64,000 bases of DNA from Uranotaenia lowii (GCF_029784155.1 NC_073691.1:146198496-146262495), one strand, 5' to 3'. Positions 23,219 through 35,768 are shown, numbered from the stretch's first letter. Notes: generated by a model not told the origin, from the sequence alone. Program-made: numbers and translations.

Positions 23219-25073
23219 TAGTTGCGTATTTAATCAGCAATCTGACTGAAAGAAAGCCACCAAAGTTCACTTAGAAGAAGCGTGCTTTCAGCCCTTAATC
23301 ATCTAAATTTGGAGAAATTATGCAGCTAAAACGTCACTAAACGCCAATTAACAGAGCGACCGAAAAAAAATGACCAATGTCTGCTCGATGTTTGGTACTC
23401 ACCCTCTATGTTGTTTTTTTTTGTTTTTAACCTGTCCCGAACTTTAATCCTTCGGCTTACTGGTCGCATGCCGCAGTACGTAGAACCTACCATGAAGTCT
23501 GCGGCGCGACGAAAATTTGTCGTTCCTAAATGACTAAAACGCCAGTCTGCAGAATGGAAATATTTAATGTAGGAATTCTGTTTTTTTCTTTTCGGAACGA
23601 ACTTGAAATTCTCCCAGTAAACCATTCCACCTTTTTCAATTACGGTAGTGAGGAATTACGGGAAATGGGAAATGTCTTTAAGAAAAACAAAAATGATTTC
23701 AGGTGAAATTATCCGCCATCATGCATTGCAGCTTTACCGCAGTTCATATTAGTCTGTCATATTTCAAAGGTAGCAGGAATGGTTGAATAAAGGCTGAAAA
23801 ATGATACATAAGTCGTTAACTATTCTTCAACTTCTCCCATTAGCTGTACTAAAACTTCTTTAAACGCTGAAACAGCACTTCAGTTTGCCTTTGAAAGTAT
23901 CTCGACTTGAGGTTCGCCATAAACTCTTTTGCAGAGTCAGAAAAATTTATGGATTTATCAGCTAAATTACGCGTCTAAAGGAACATAAATATTGTTGTTT
24001 GATTCTGACCCGAAAATTCGATCAAGATTATGCGATGCCACGAAAGGACATATGGCTAAACTAGCGATACTAAAAATCCAATAAGATGGCTGTTTTAACA
24101 GTAACTGATATTCCCCGTGAATGTAGGAAATCGCAGATTTCAAATATGAAAGGAAATAAATTTTCTGAACGAAACACATAATTTTTTTGAATGAAACACA
24201 TATTTGATTTTTGTGGTCTGAATTGAAAAATTTGCAGGCAGGAGTCGGCCACCATATGGCTCAGAAAGAAAAAAAAAAGGTCCTAAGTATTACAAGTCCG
24301 ACCGGAAGAATAATGTAAATATTCAAATAACTTACGCGAAATCATTGGTTTAGAGACAGAAATCCAGGCAGGGCTCTCTTCGGTTTTTCGGATCGGCCTT
24401 CCCCCGCTGCAGCTCATGGCCCAAGTAGGTGTCTGAAACGAGTAAAATTGTTTCATAAAAAAACAACTTGAAACAAAAATTTTACCTTTTCGCAATTTGG
24501 GTCATCTTTTCTATAAAAAAAAACTCAACCACCTCCTTATTCTCCAACTTTTTTTATTTCTTAAATCAAATATAGATATTACTCGTTCTCTTGGATATCA
24601 AAGTTGGCTGAAAAATATTTGAGGCCAAGCCAAGCATCAGTGACACTAGAGAACTAACTATCAAGTAGACTATGAAAAATTGAAAAATATACCAGCTGTT
24701 GGATTATTATAGTGATTGGAGCTCCAAACGACGTTCAGAGGTCACTGCGATCGAAATGATGATGTTATAGACCGAAATGTCAAAACGCGTAGTTTTTTCT
24801 CAAAAAATAAGACAAAAATTAAATGAAGTATTTATTAACGCTTGTTTGGAGAATGTGGTAAGACAATACGAATAACGTTATCGTTCATATAGTTCAAAGC
24901 TTTTCGTTCTTCAATTTTCTGTAATTTACAGTTTTCTGGAAAAAAATATATGCCAAGTGTCAGCGATATTGACAAGCTGTAAAACGTCAGATTATTTCCA
25001 GTGGAGACTTTCGGACTCAAGGCGTTTTAAATATAAAGGATATCTTCAAAATCATCAAGAAACCCATCGTAAG
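23219..25073. other. AT-rich non-coding stretch upstream of the LINE
   Basis: No gene or element end recognised. ORFs are short and lack motifs. Confidence 0.5.
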
Positions 25074-27345
25074 ATGATAATCTTCAACATTATTTAGTTC
25101 TCCGGAAGTAAAAATATTTATGAAACTTTTTCGATCTGTTCCAAGTTTTGAGGAAATTTTGACCAAAATGCACTCCATGCTATTCTTAACGAAGTAGATT
25201 GGAACGTTTTCATGAGCATAGATGATCCAGATATACTTGTTCACCATTTTAACACATTATTGTTAGAAATTCAAGAGTCGATCTTTCCTCTGAAATTTAA
25301 AAAGGTTCGAAAAAATGAATGGTTCAATCATGAAATAAACCACGCAATAATCAATAGAAACTTAGCATATAATACTTGGAAACGTTCGAAGTCAGCTGAC
25401 GATAAAAATAAGTACAAAACTCTGCGTAATAAAGCGAATTCATTAATTTCTAAAGCAAAAACTATCCGGGACAAGAATCGTATAAATCTTGATCTGCCTG
25501 CCAGAACATTTTGGAATAATTTAAAAAAGTTTGGGTTGTCGAAATCTTCAGGAAACTTAGCTGTATCCAACTTCGAAGCTGAAGAAATAAATAACTACTT
25601 TGCATCAAACTTTACTAGTATCGACGTTGATGAATCTCATTATCCTTATAATCCACTAGGCTTCAAATTCAAGGATTTTGAAAACAGCGAAATTATTAAC
25701 GCAGTTTATTCAATAAAATCTGATGCATTGGGAATGGATGAAATTCCAATTAAACTAATTAAAATTACGTTACCACACATTCTACCTGCTCTTAAACATA
25801 TATTCAACACTATAATTAAAACCTCAAAATTTCCTTATCAATGGAAAGTTTCTAAAGTTATTCCTATTCCTAAGAAAACTAAAGCTCATGATTTATCGAA
25901 CTTGAGACCAATAAGTATCTTGAGCGCAACTTCAAAAATCTTTGAAAAAATTATCAAGTGTCAAGTAACAGAGTATTTGAATCAAGCCAATATATTATAC
26001 GAATTTCAATCGGGTTTTCGCCCTTCGCACAGTACAGAAACTGCGCTTATGAAGGTGCATAACGATATTGCCTATGCCCTAGATAAGAAAGGAATTGCTG
26101 TACTGTTAATGATAGACTTCGCTAAAGCCTTTGACCGTGTTTCGCATGCTATATTTATCAACAAGTTGATTTCCAAATATAATTTTTCGAGGCCAGCAGT
26201 TGAATTGGTCCAGTCATACTTGCAAGGCCGCTTACAAACCGTTTTATTTAATGATTGCTATTCTGAGTTTGCTCCCATCAAATCAGGTGTTCCTCAAGGA
26301 TCAATTTTAGGACCTCTGTTTTTTTCGCTCTTTATAAACGATCTACCTTCTGCGTTGCAGCACTGTTCTATACACCTTTTCGCTGATGATGTGCAGATAT
26401 ATCTTTGTGAAAAGCGAACTACAAACTTGAATGCCTTCTTTGGTAAAATAAACCATGATCTCACTAAACTAACTGAATGGTCTAACTCAAATCTCTTACC
26501 AATCAATCCCTCTAAAACAAAAGCTATGTTCTTCGGAAAACAACAATCAATCTCTAGCTATCCACAACTTACTTTAAATGATGAAGTTATTCAATTTGTA
26601 GATTACGCCGAAAACCTTGGTATTATTTTCGATCGTGATCTCGCTTGGAATCGACATGTGAACGCTCAATGCGGCAAAATTTATGGTGCTGTTAAAAGAC
26701 TAAACCTAACAACCAGACATCTAGATGTTAATACCAAACTAAAATTATTCAAAGCTTATGTTTTTCCTTTGTTTATTTTTAGTGATTTTATCTACTTGAA
26801 CGCTTCAGAAAGATCTTTAAGTAAACTACGAGTAGCCCTTAATTCCTGTGTAAGATATACCTTCAATTTATCACGGTTTTCTCGAGTTTCCCATCTACAG
26901 AAACTTCTCATTGGCTGTTCTTTTGATAACTTTTACAAGTATCGATCATGCATGATAATGCATAAAATTCTCAGCTCAGGAAAGCCAGTTTACCTAAAAA
27001 CTTTGCTCTCTTCTCTAAGAAATTCACGCACTCCAAATATTTTAATTCCTCCGCATAGTTCTGCTTATTACGGTAAATCATTCTTCGTTCGGGGTATTGT
27101 TAATTGGAACAATCTTCCCATAAGTTTAAAATTAATTACAAGGAAATCAGAGTTCAAAAGATGTTTGCTGGAAGAATACATGGAGTAACAACGACATAGA
27201 TAAAATTAGTAGCAGAAATGGAACGATTAGTATTAGTATTAGTAGATCCAACAGAATCAACCAAATTGTAACAACTTAAAAGATGTGTATCTTACGTTAC
27301 ATGAATAAATAAATAAATAAATAAAATAAAAAATAAAAAATCAAA
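25074..27345 (+). mobile_element. 5'-truncated non-LTR retrotransposon with intact RT ORF
   Basis: The element contains the 658-codon RT frame (25212-27188), about 115 bp of 3' untranslated sequence and a 3' tail of AAAT-type repeats (27303-27345). Upstream of the first Met the same frame continues as a plausible endonuclease end (ALHAILNEVDWNVF) with two stop codons, so the 5' part is decayed and most of the endonuclease domain is missing. Tandem-repeat tails rather than poly-A are usual for CR1/L2-group LINEs. No flanking duplication could be found. Confidence 0.82.
25212..27188 (+). CDS. Reverse transcriptase of a CR1/L2-like LINE
   Basis: A 658-residue open frame without stops. The RT domain order is clear: a NLRPISILSATSKIFEKI block near residue 235, FQSGFRPSHSTETAL near 268, the first catalytic aspartate in MIDFAKAFDRV near 300, SGVPQGSILGPLFFSLFIND near 358, the catalytic FADDVQIYL near 390, then the thumb-side NLGIIFDRDLAWNRHV block near 475. 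The C-terminal 130 residues have no zinc knuckle that I can see. All catalytic residues are kept, unlike the other LINE pieces here, so this is the youngest LINE. It should make cDNA from its own RNA at a nicked target, but the endonuclease is lost. Exact clade (CR1, L2, Crack/Daphne) is uncertain. Confidence 0.85.
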   Translation: MSIDDPDILVHHFNTLLLEIQESIFPLKFKKVRKNEWFNHEINHAIINRNLAYNTWKRSKSADDKNKYKTLRNKANSLISKAKTIRDKNRINLDLPARTFWNNLKKFGLSKSSGNLAVSNFEAEEINNYFASNFTSIDVDESHYPYNPLGFKFKDFENSEIINAVYSIKSDALGMDEIPIKLIKITLPHILPALKHIFNTIIKTSKFPYQWKVSKVIPIPKKTKAHDLSNLRPISILSATSKIFEKIIKCQVTEYLNQANILYEFQSGFRPSHSTETALMKVHNDIAYALDKKGIAVLLMIDFAKAFDRVSHAIFINKLISKYNFSRPAVELVQSYLQGRLQTVLFNDCYSEFAPIKSGVPQGSILGPLFFSLFINDLPSALQHCSIHLFADDVQIYLCEKRTTNLNAFFGKINHDLTKLTEWSNSNLLPINPSKTKAMFFGKQQSISSYPQLTLNDEVIQFVDYAENLGIIFDRDLAWNRHVNAQCGKIYGAVKRLNLTTRHLDVNTKLKLFKAYVFPLFIFSDFIYLNASERSLSKLRVALNSCVRYTFNLSRFSRVSHLQKLLIGCSFDNFYKYRSCMIMHKILSSGKPVYLKTLLSSLRNSRTPNILIPPHSSAYYGKSFFVRGIVNWNNLPISLKLITRKSEFKRCLLEEYME

Positions 27346-28092
27346 CGCCATATCGACCCTAGCACTTGAACACCAACTGACAAAAGATTCAGTACTGCGT
27401 GCGTGAAAGAATACTGAAATAACTTTGTTTCCCAAAACCAATTGGTGATATGGTTGAAAGTGCTTTAAATTAACAACTTTTTCGATTTCACGTTGATTTT
27501 GGTGCACTTGATTCAACGCGGATGCTGATTTAGAGAAGTTAGCAAAAATCATTCATTGCAACTCAAAAGCATGGCAAAGTGAGAAGCAATTCGGTGCCTT
27601 TTTTCAATAAGAAGAAACGAAAAGTTTTATGAATGAAGAATTGAAACAATAAATATCAAATTTGAGTTGAAAATGTAACGTGTTTTAATAAGAGTAGAAG
27701 ATGGTAAAAATTAATCAAATTAGTCAATTTAATAATGAAAAAATAAACGACCAACCATTATTTGCCACTATTCAAAGAAAATCATTCAAAAAATTTGAAT
27801 AAAATTTTCTGAATCCAAAGGACTAAACGTTCAATACAATATGAATTTTATAAAAACGAATCCAAAATAGAAATGATTAAGAAATCAGATTTCTTAGAGC
27901 AGAAATTTAAAGGAAGTGTTTGGAGAAGAGTCTCCACAAACGATTTGAGATCGAAAAGTGCAGCAACTGCCAATTAAACACATCTTGAGAGCAAATTCCA
28001 ACTTGAGAACATACATAATTGAAATTATTTTTAAAAAATTTTCTTCAATTTAACCATCAGCGAATTTTTGGTCCGACAGAATCACCAACGTA
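27346..28092. other. AT-rich non-coding stretch
   Basis: Nothing recognised. Confidence 0.5.
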
Positions 28093-28885
28093 CACGTAAA
28101 ATAAAAAAAGGTAACATTTACCAAGAAGCGAGATGATTTTTTCCACCCAAATTTTACCTTTTTTTTAGCAAAAAGGTAAATTTTACCTTTTTCGCATTCA
28201 CCTAGCAAAAGTGGCGATTCAACTTCACGTTCTTCCGAGCCACTATGGTCACTGAATCCTTCTGCATTGCACTGACATTCATGCCATTTTCCGTTCGAGT
28301 AATCCGGTCAAATCCGAAATGATATCTGGAGAATGACGTGGAATACACCTCGAAGCTCTGTGGTGAAATCTGAAACAAATGCAAAGTATTATGAGGAGAA
28401 CCAGCACAACTAAATGATATCTAGTAAAATACTTACCATTCTATTACGATTTTCACATATTGGGTACGAAGCAAAACTTGTTCCTGAATGACAAAAAGCT
28501 TAACCTTAATAAACGGGTTCGTTAAATAGTTACTTTTTTTTGGATTGTACCGTTTTGTTTGGCTAAATCCAGGTCAACTTCACCTCGCTACGAGGTAAGT
28601 TTTACCCTTTTTTGGATTCACCTTTTTTCTAGGTGACTTTTACATTTTTATTCAGCTCAATTCAGAAGAACTTCACCTCGCTACGAGGTAAAATTGACCT
28701 TTTTTTGGATTTACCTTTTTTTTCTCGGTAAATTGTATAGTACTGTATTTTTTCCAGTTCGATTCAGGTAAAATTTACCTCACTGTGAGGTGAGTTTCAT
28801 CTCGAAAAGGTAGAAGTTACATTTTCAGCTTCCACGACCGTTTACCTTGCTATCTCGGTAAATATTCCTTTTTTTATTTTCCATG
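28093..28885. mobile_element. TA-flanked MITE carrying a gene-like insert
   Basis: Flanked by TA (28091-28092 and 28886-28887). The ends are CACGTAAAATAAAAAAAGGT and, reverse-complemented, CATGGAAAATAAAAAAAGGA. The interior has many copies of a GGTAAATTTTACC-like palindrome and three short hairpins CCTCGCTACGAGG (twice) and CCTCACTGTGAGG. Between about 28202 and 28485 the base composition changes abruptly and a minus-strand exon-intron structure appears. TA duplication suggests a Tc1/mariner-type mobilising enzyme. Confidence 0.75.
28202..28483 (-). pseudogene. Possible captured gene fragment, two exons and a 67-nt intron
   Basis: On the minus strand an acceptor (TTTTTGTCATTCAG) precedes a 47-nt exon (28483-28437), then a consensus donor GTAAGT at 28436. 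The 67-nt intron ends in TTTGCATTTGTTTCAG, and a second exon runs 28369-28202 to a TAG stop. The frame is continuous across the splice: ...PICENRNRM joins ISPQSFEVYSTSF... . Sixty-seven nt is a normal short-intron size for insects. The second exon is clearly GC-richer than its surroundings and open throughout. I do not recognise the protein. It may be an exon pair captured by the MITE, or the end of the element's own lost gene. Confidence 0.45.
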
Positions 28886-29123
28886 TAGAACAACAGATCC
28901 ACCAAAATAGATCTAACTCGAAACAACTTCTTTATGGTTTTAATTTGAAAATTCCTAAATTGAATTTTGTAAAGAAGATTATGAAAAAATTGATTTGCTT
29001 ATGCCAAAAGTATCATAATTAGAAAATTTAAAATTTTATTACAAGATTCAGTAATTATAATTGTCTTAAGGTTGGCTGAATGTCAAAAAGTTTTGCAGCA
29101 AATCGCCAATAAGCAGTTGAAAA

Positions 29124-29566
29124 CATTTTTATTATTTTATACAGGTAACATTTCACTACCAAATTTCTTTGTACAAGGCGATCACGTTTTCACAGAATTG
29201 TTAATCCTCAAGAACGTTTATGAAAGTTTAAAGGATTGTGAAAGCATTTTAAGAGCTACCGATGATGAACATAACTTGAAGCGTCGTTCGAAACATTTTA
29301 AGAATTTGGTCTTAGAAAAAAATAAGACTTTTAATTGCTGCATATTCAGTTTCAAACAGTTTTATTGGTGTCAAAGGGGGCGATGTGGAATACGTTCTAC
29401 TGAGCCACACCAGTGATCATTGAGCTCGAAATGTAGTAGTTTGTAATAATATTAAATTGAAAGAAAATTCAAAAATTTTAACACTCATAGCTAAGAAATT
29501 CTATGAAAAATTTCGGACTCAATGATTTAAGTTGGATGTGAGTAGTCAACCCAGCTAAGCTAAGCT
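29124..29566 (+). mobile_element. 5'-truncated LINE 3' end with (AGCTA)n tail, copy 2
   Basis: A 443-bp insertion with a perfect 24-bp target duplication (29100-29123 and 29567-29590). It ends in TTGGATGTGAGTAGTCAAC and an (AGCTA)n tail. A + strand frame ends GGDVEYVLLSHTSDH and a stop at about 29416-29418, matching GEVELVLLSHASDH in the copy at 2192-2546, so this is the last part of a LINE ORF followed by about 150 bp of 3' untranslated sequence. Confidence 0.85.
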
Positions 29567-29590
29567 AAATCGCCAATAAGCAGTTGAAAA

Positions 29591-31000
29591 ATCCTGTACA
29601 GCCGAACCAAATTCACAACAATTTTTTATTCGAAAACAATGTTGATCATGCCTAATTGTGGGTTAAGCCAAAAATCTGTGATATAGGAGAGCCAACCATG
29701 CGAATTTTAGTAACAACTCGTAGAGTTTTTTATCCGTATTTGCACTAGGTAGTAGTCTACACACTTCCACTCTATCGACTTGAAACGCTTAAGGGGCAGC
29801 TGATGACTGCCTCTTAAGTTCGTGCTGTTGCGTTACCACGTCTAGATAATTGACTTTTAGGGTCGCCAATTTTTTAAAGGCATGCCTCTGTACTTAGTTT
29901 TTCCGAAACTCCTCAGCCAGTGCTTTAAATTTTGTGCGTTGTCGCCTTAAGCAGTATGGATATCATGTCATTTGCACGGTTCTTCCTGACTCCCTGAATT
30001 TGGTCAAGATTAGAACCCCTTTCGTTTGTCACAAAACAATCGTACACGACCTGTTTTATGATTCTCTCAATGCTTGTATTGTTCCATTATTAAATCTCTT
30101 GAACACTGGTCGCTTCGGGTGGATTTCTGAGATTACTAGGGTTGCACCTCAGTTGAAACTACGGGTTTCACTTTGGGGTGCTAGACTTTAATGAACATCT
30201 TCGAAGGAAATTGGGGCCTGACATTTGCTATTTGACCTAAAGGAGGTATGTTTTCGATTTCTAACACTGGGGGCTCGAATTCTGCCTTGGCCTAGCCTAG
30301 CTCAAGGTTTTATGCCAATGACTGTAAACCTCAATCGGTCATCTCCCAGGGGATGCTCAACGATGCTCAAGTTCTTATGAGAATTTACTTGATTTGTTCT
30401 AGCTAAACGGCAAAAGGGCTGTAGAATAATTGGAGACCGATTGTTCTACAAATTGGATGAAATTTTCCTTTAAAATATTCTTCATGAATGCTTCGAAGAC
30501 CAAAAGTTAATATGAGCTACCGAAGAAAACAATTTCAAACCGTCGTATCCCGCTGTTTTTTAACCGATTTTAGTTCGAACTTTAGCTAAAAACAAATCAA
30601 GTCAGATTTCCATAATAACTTGATCGTCGTTGAGCGACCCCTAAGAGTTGACCGCTTGATCTTAAATGGCATGATACCTTCAGCGATCCAGTTTATTTAT
30701 TCGGGATTGTTTTTACCGAAATTTAACAACACGAGATTTGTTGACAGAGAAATATGCGATTTTCGGCATTTCAGGCACTGATCATCAAGCGATTTTTCTA
30801 TGTGGTATCGTAAGTATTTTTATACACTTTCAGTGCGAGGCTTTCCAAGTAATAATTTTTTATTAAAATACTTGAATGAGCACAAAAACAGAAGGGACAG
30901 CTCTTGCTTATTAAAATCTTCGGAAGTTATGCAGCAGTAATCAGTGGAACGCTGGTTTTGTGGAACGAAATACCACGAACCCCAACACTTACTTGCTGAC
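29591..31000. other. Non-coding stretch
   Basis: No gene or element end recognised; ORFs short and without motifs. Confidence 0.45.
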
Positions 31001-33300
31001 CAAACAAACCGAAAAGCAGATCAAAGTTATTTCACGTCCTGAAAGTGTGAAAAAATGGAACCATCAACCAATATCTGCACAACCATAATGTGTCCAATTG
31101 CAGAACGAAGGCTATACGATGCTTTTTCTCTTATGCTCTCGAAACATGTGCCCATAAACCGTTGCCGGTCGTCGTCATCGTCGGTCAGAGGTGCCGGTCA
31201 TTGTTGTTGTTGCTGCTACACAGAATCCACAAAGGTCCCGGAATAATTATTACGTTCATTTCATGGAAAAATTGTCCAACCGGCGTCAAAGCTTTGGTGC
31301 CCCTACGGGACACTTTTTGTATAACCCCTACCGGGACGGTGCATCATTTCCAGGCCGTTTCTCTGCGATCCGACGTTTGAGCGATTTTTGTTGAACAGAT
31401 TTAAGAAATGTCAATTTACTAAGAAACTGCCCTCGTCTCACTTTTGAAGGATATTCATCTGGTTTGGGTGAACCATAGAGGAGAAGATAGAACAAAATGG
31501 AACGAAACAATATAATGAAGCCGTCTTTTTTCTGGCATAGAAAAGACATTTGTGCAACCCATCGGTCACAGTTTGACCGAACCGAACTCCGCCAGGGTCT
31601 TCCAGGGGATTGGATTGGAAAACTGCAATGTGGTACCCGGCTGCCTGAATCCACAACGAATCCAGTCGAACTAGTCGCTTGATTTTCCTGGTTCACCGGT
31701 ACAGCTATCATCGACAATCTTGCGCCTTAATTAAGCAATTGGTATGTGCTTCGACGTGGTGTCAAAGAATTTTAATTAGCATATTCTATTCTGTCCGAAG
31801 TTGAGCTATCAGCGAGCTGACCGTAACCGCCATCCTCCCACCAGCCGGGCGGCGCGGCTCCAAACTTGAATGAATCGTATCGGTTGCTTCTGCCTCTTGG
31901 CTGCTGATCCCCGTGCTCAAGGAACTAACGATGCAGACGTGTTTTTGCTCCCAGCACTACAAACGAATCACTGCTGTGTTCCATATTATCTACCATATTT
32001 TTATATTTTGATTTACTGTTGTCCAATTCTGTGGCAAGGTTGTCAAGTCGTTCGTTAGTCAAATCGAATGGGGAACCGTGCTAAATTTATTTGATTTGAA
32101 TTAGTAGCTCGTAAAAATGGGTGAGGAAGACACACGCGCCCGTTCCGAGAGGACAAGCCTTGTTATGGTTGTTATTTGTTACCAAGGAAGGGGTATTCGA
32201 ATCCAGTTCCAATCCAATCGGGCAGGCTCAAACTGTTTTCGTTTTTTGTTTGTTTCGGGTTTTGAAAAATGACTCACGTCGATTATTAAGCCATGAATTC
32301 CGGCTATCTTTCTTCGCTGGGTTCGTGGGCTATAAAGTTGTTACACCCCGAGAGTGCCAATTAAAACGGCCCCAAATTGAAACAGGTTCTTCTGGTCAGC
32401 TCCAGTGGTCGTCTGAACTTTCCAAACCAACCACCATCGCCAATGAAACCAATCGGAATCATTCTAATCGTCTTCTGCTGCTCTCGGGATAACGAGATAA
32501 TCCGCGGAACGGACCAGCCGCCCCTTCTTTCACCCTCATATGTTTCAATTTTCGGGTCCAGACTTTTATCAGATTAACAGCAACCGGGCGAAACCTGTTT
32601 CTCAATATTCCTAAAACGCTCCACATTTCACGTTGCCCGGTTGCTGCCTCGATGCACTTCTTCAGCCAAAGAGGGTAAAGTGCCAGATTACCCGCGGATC
32701 GGTCACAAATTCCCGGTAATGCAGCCTAGCAGGGTTCTCCTTGTCGACACCATCCCATGTGAGTGCACTCCCCAAGCGCGCAACACGTTTCCGATAGGGA
32801 TCTTGAAATTTATACTCCGGGAACCACTGCAAATCTGCATGCGCTAAAGCGCATACGCGAACGCAAGAGGCGAGCATACGCGACCATTCTTGTAGCGTTC
32901 AGGTATCATCGCGGATGCATCGAATTCCCTCGAGTGTCTCCGTTTTTGTTGTTTGCGTGAACCCGATGCGGTGCACGCATTCTAATTGAATCATCCCACG
33001 GACCGGTCCATCCTTCGCTTCTCCTCTTGCCGTTCATCCATAGGCACCGGGGGTAATGTCTTGTTTCGTTCGAGGAAAACAGGTTTCCCGGAACGGAGTT
33101 GATGATTCCATTAGCTAGCTGGCTCCCAAAAACGGAGAGATCCCAATGGGGAAAGTAATGATCACTTTTATCGCCGCCAACCACTAACCGCGCGGCCGCG
33201 GGTACACCAGACCTATTTCCGAGGGTGCGATTTATGTGAATGGGACTAATTGCCTGGGACAATGACTCATTTCAAGAAGTTCCCAGAACAGATAGTAGAG
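31001..33300. other. GC-richer unique sequence, no supported gene
   Basis: Many overlapping ORFs on both strands (up to 129 codons) with no domain. Short trinucleotide patches occur: CGTCGTCATCGTCGG near 31157 and GTTGTTGTTGCTGCT near 31203. No transposon ends were seen. Likely old host intron. Confidence 0.4.
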
Positions 33301-34771
33301 CAACTTTTTTTTTAAAGTCTATTTTTTAGACGTAGGAAAGTTTTAACCGGACCAAATGACTAGAGACGAGGAAGACTCGTTTTGAAACTTTTTCTGAATA
33401 TGAATCTAGCTCGAACTTGATACAGTATTATTCGATGTTGAAGAATGAAACCGGCTCGAAGGACCAAGAGACAGACTGCTTTGTTAAAGTCTTACGTTGT
33501 GCACATATCGAAAACTGAGAGAATTTATTAGAATTAGTTACAGAAACAGATACATAAATTTTTTTTTATTTTTTTCTGCTGAATTCTTACACTTATCTTG
33601 TCCTTACTGGTTCATACAATTCCTCGCATTTCCCAACGACCGCTTTGAATGAATTTTATGTTTTTGGTTGAGCCACCAGATGGGTTCAAGAACATCGGAG
33701 AGAACTGTCAAAATGTAAACAAAACAAAATACCAAAAATTGATTCAGTTTCGAAGGGGGCGTATTACTATTTGACAAGTTTCGATCAAATTGATGTAGAA
33801 GTTTCGTAATATCTTTGTGATACTGCCTAAAGAATATTTTGAGTTTCAAGCTGTTTTCTTATGGCTTCAAACCATCATGAAGTACTTATTTTTGTTCTAT
33901 AGAAACAGATATGATACGTGAAAATGCCCACTAAGAGATGTCTAGAATCTGTATTGTTGGGTGGCACTGTTGATTTGAAACTCAACTGGATAAAATAGTT
34001 GGTTCCTCTGACTTTTCCAAAGTTGTTAACCGAATTCTTTAGTAAAAATAGTGCACTCTCTCCCCTGAACCATATAAATTCGCCAATTTTACCGGTTCAC
34101 AAGTAACAGGTTATTGTATCTTGTATCTAGGAACAAATTGAAGCCATCCAAAATGTTTTTAAGGTATATTTATTTTTGGGAAAATATATGATTGTGCCTT
34201 TTCGAGAAAGAGAAACTTAAAAAAGTGATTCGTAGCATTTTAACGGCGCAAATGATCAATGTGGTACAAAGAAGGTGAGGAACAAACACGCACACTATTA
34301 CAGAACTCGGTATTCAAAAAACAAGAAGGTAAATAAAGCCTACGTCACTTGCCAGGATGTTTATGTATCCTAAGCGAGAATCGTATTTAAACAGCAGTTG
34401 GCAATTATTATTTTTCTCTAGTTTTCGCTGGTTAACAGCGATGATGGTTGTTTATTTGGAAATGCAACTGACGTCAGGTATTGTCTTGGTTACAATTTTT
34501 ACAGAAAAAAATTTTACTAACACTTAGCACGGGATTTCCAACGCCATCTGAGATATGTAAACAGGTTGGCAAAGAATGGCACTGGTTTTCGTCAAGTTTT
34601 GACGGTTTGTTCATTAACAGCATTTGAAAGTTTACACAGGATTCTGGATTTTTTAAATTTGAGCTTGTACATCTGTTGATCTGTGATTCTAGTTTCACAG
34701 GTGTGCGATTTTCAACATTTAAAAATGAGAGATAAAAGAGTAATAAATTTAAACAATTTAAAATCCAAGTA
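33301..34771. other. AT-rich non-coding stretch
   Basis: Nothing recognised. Confidence 0.45.
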
Positions 34772-35768
34772 CCATCATGTCACCATCTACCGCCCAGTTA
34801 AGCGGTTTTTCAACTTCAAACATGTGTAATAAAAAAACGACGGCAGATTTTTATTCGCTTTCTTTTCCAATACATCTCAAAACTGCTCTACTTTAAATAA
34901 AAAAATTAGTGGAATGCGAAAAATGTACGCTTTTAAAAATAACTAACTAAACGTTGAGGTGTTCAACTGGCCCTATCACCGCCCACTCGACTTTTTCGGG
35001 TATCGATAATGTTTTCTTAAGGAAAAACTATCTAACAACACGGAAACTGTTCTTTTTAATATTGTCCATTTAACGAGCTGTCAAAACCATATTTTGGATC
35101 TTGAGAGAATACATTTTGTGAAATCTTTCCCGCAAATTTTGTACAAATTTTAACAAAGTGCGTTGACTGACAAAATGATGATTCCCGGCAAACAGCCTCA
35201 AGTAATCGGTTACTTTCAGCGATAAAACATCATTTTCTAACGTAATCAAACTAAATGCTTCTTACAATTTACACTTTTGACACAATACTTGCGTTAAAAA
35301 CAAAGAAATTGTGCGTGACCGGTAATTAGGAACCCACACTTTTATTTATACACCAATTACCGCCCATCACTAAACGCTTCAAATAACAACAACTATTGAA
35401 AAAATCGAAAATTTTCCGATGCAAATCTATTCTACAAAAATCAAACTATTGTTTCAAGTCGATTGTAGGACAAATAGGTACTATTTAGTAAACAAAACCC
35501 CTTTTTTCCCTAGGAGCACAGTTATGCTTAGTTCGCTAACAAGCGTCGAATTCAATAATTTGACCGGAAACGGAAAACCAAATATTTTATTTCTGGCTAT
35601 AGTTAGCATAATTAAGTGATGATTTTTCAGTGAAATGGTCGAACAATGATGCCGACACAGAACACAGGTCTTATTTTTGGAGAAAAAAATCCAGTTTTTT
35701 CGAAATACACACAAAAGGGTGATTTTGGGCGGTAAATTGTGTCTGGGCGGTGAATGGTGACTTGATGG
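34772..35768. mobile_element. TA-flanked MITE with ACCGCCC termini
   Basis: 997 bp flanked by TA (34770-34771 and 35769-35770). The ends are CCATCATGTCACCATCTACC and, reverse-complemented, CCATCAAGTCACCATTCACC, both continuing into GCCCAG. The motif ACCGCCCA recurs inside near 34980 and 35356 and inverted near 35726 and 35747. No transposase ORF. TA duplication suggests mobilisation by a Tc1/mariner-type enzyme. Confidence 0.82.

Noticed and set aside
28437..28620. Several CGAGGTAAGTTTTACC matches as 5' splice sites or ratchets on the + strand
   Set aside because: They belong to the repeated GGTAA palindromes of the MITE and have no pyrimidine tract before them.
29110..29150. A third AG|GTAAC splice-like fusion (TTTTATACAG|GTAACA at 29144/29145)
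   Set aside because: It lies inside the 5'-truncated LINE at 29124-29566, its tract is A/T mixed rather than pyrimidine-rich, and the donor is poor.
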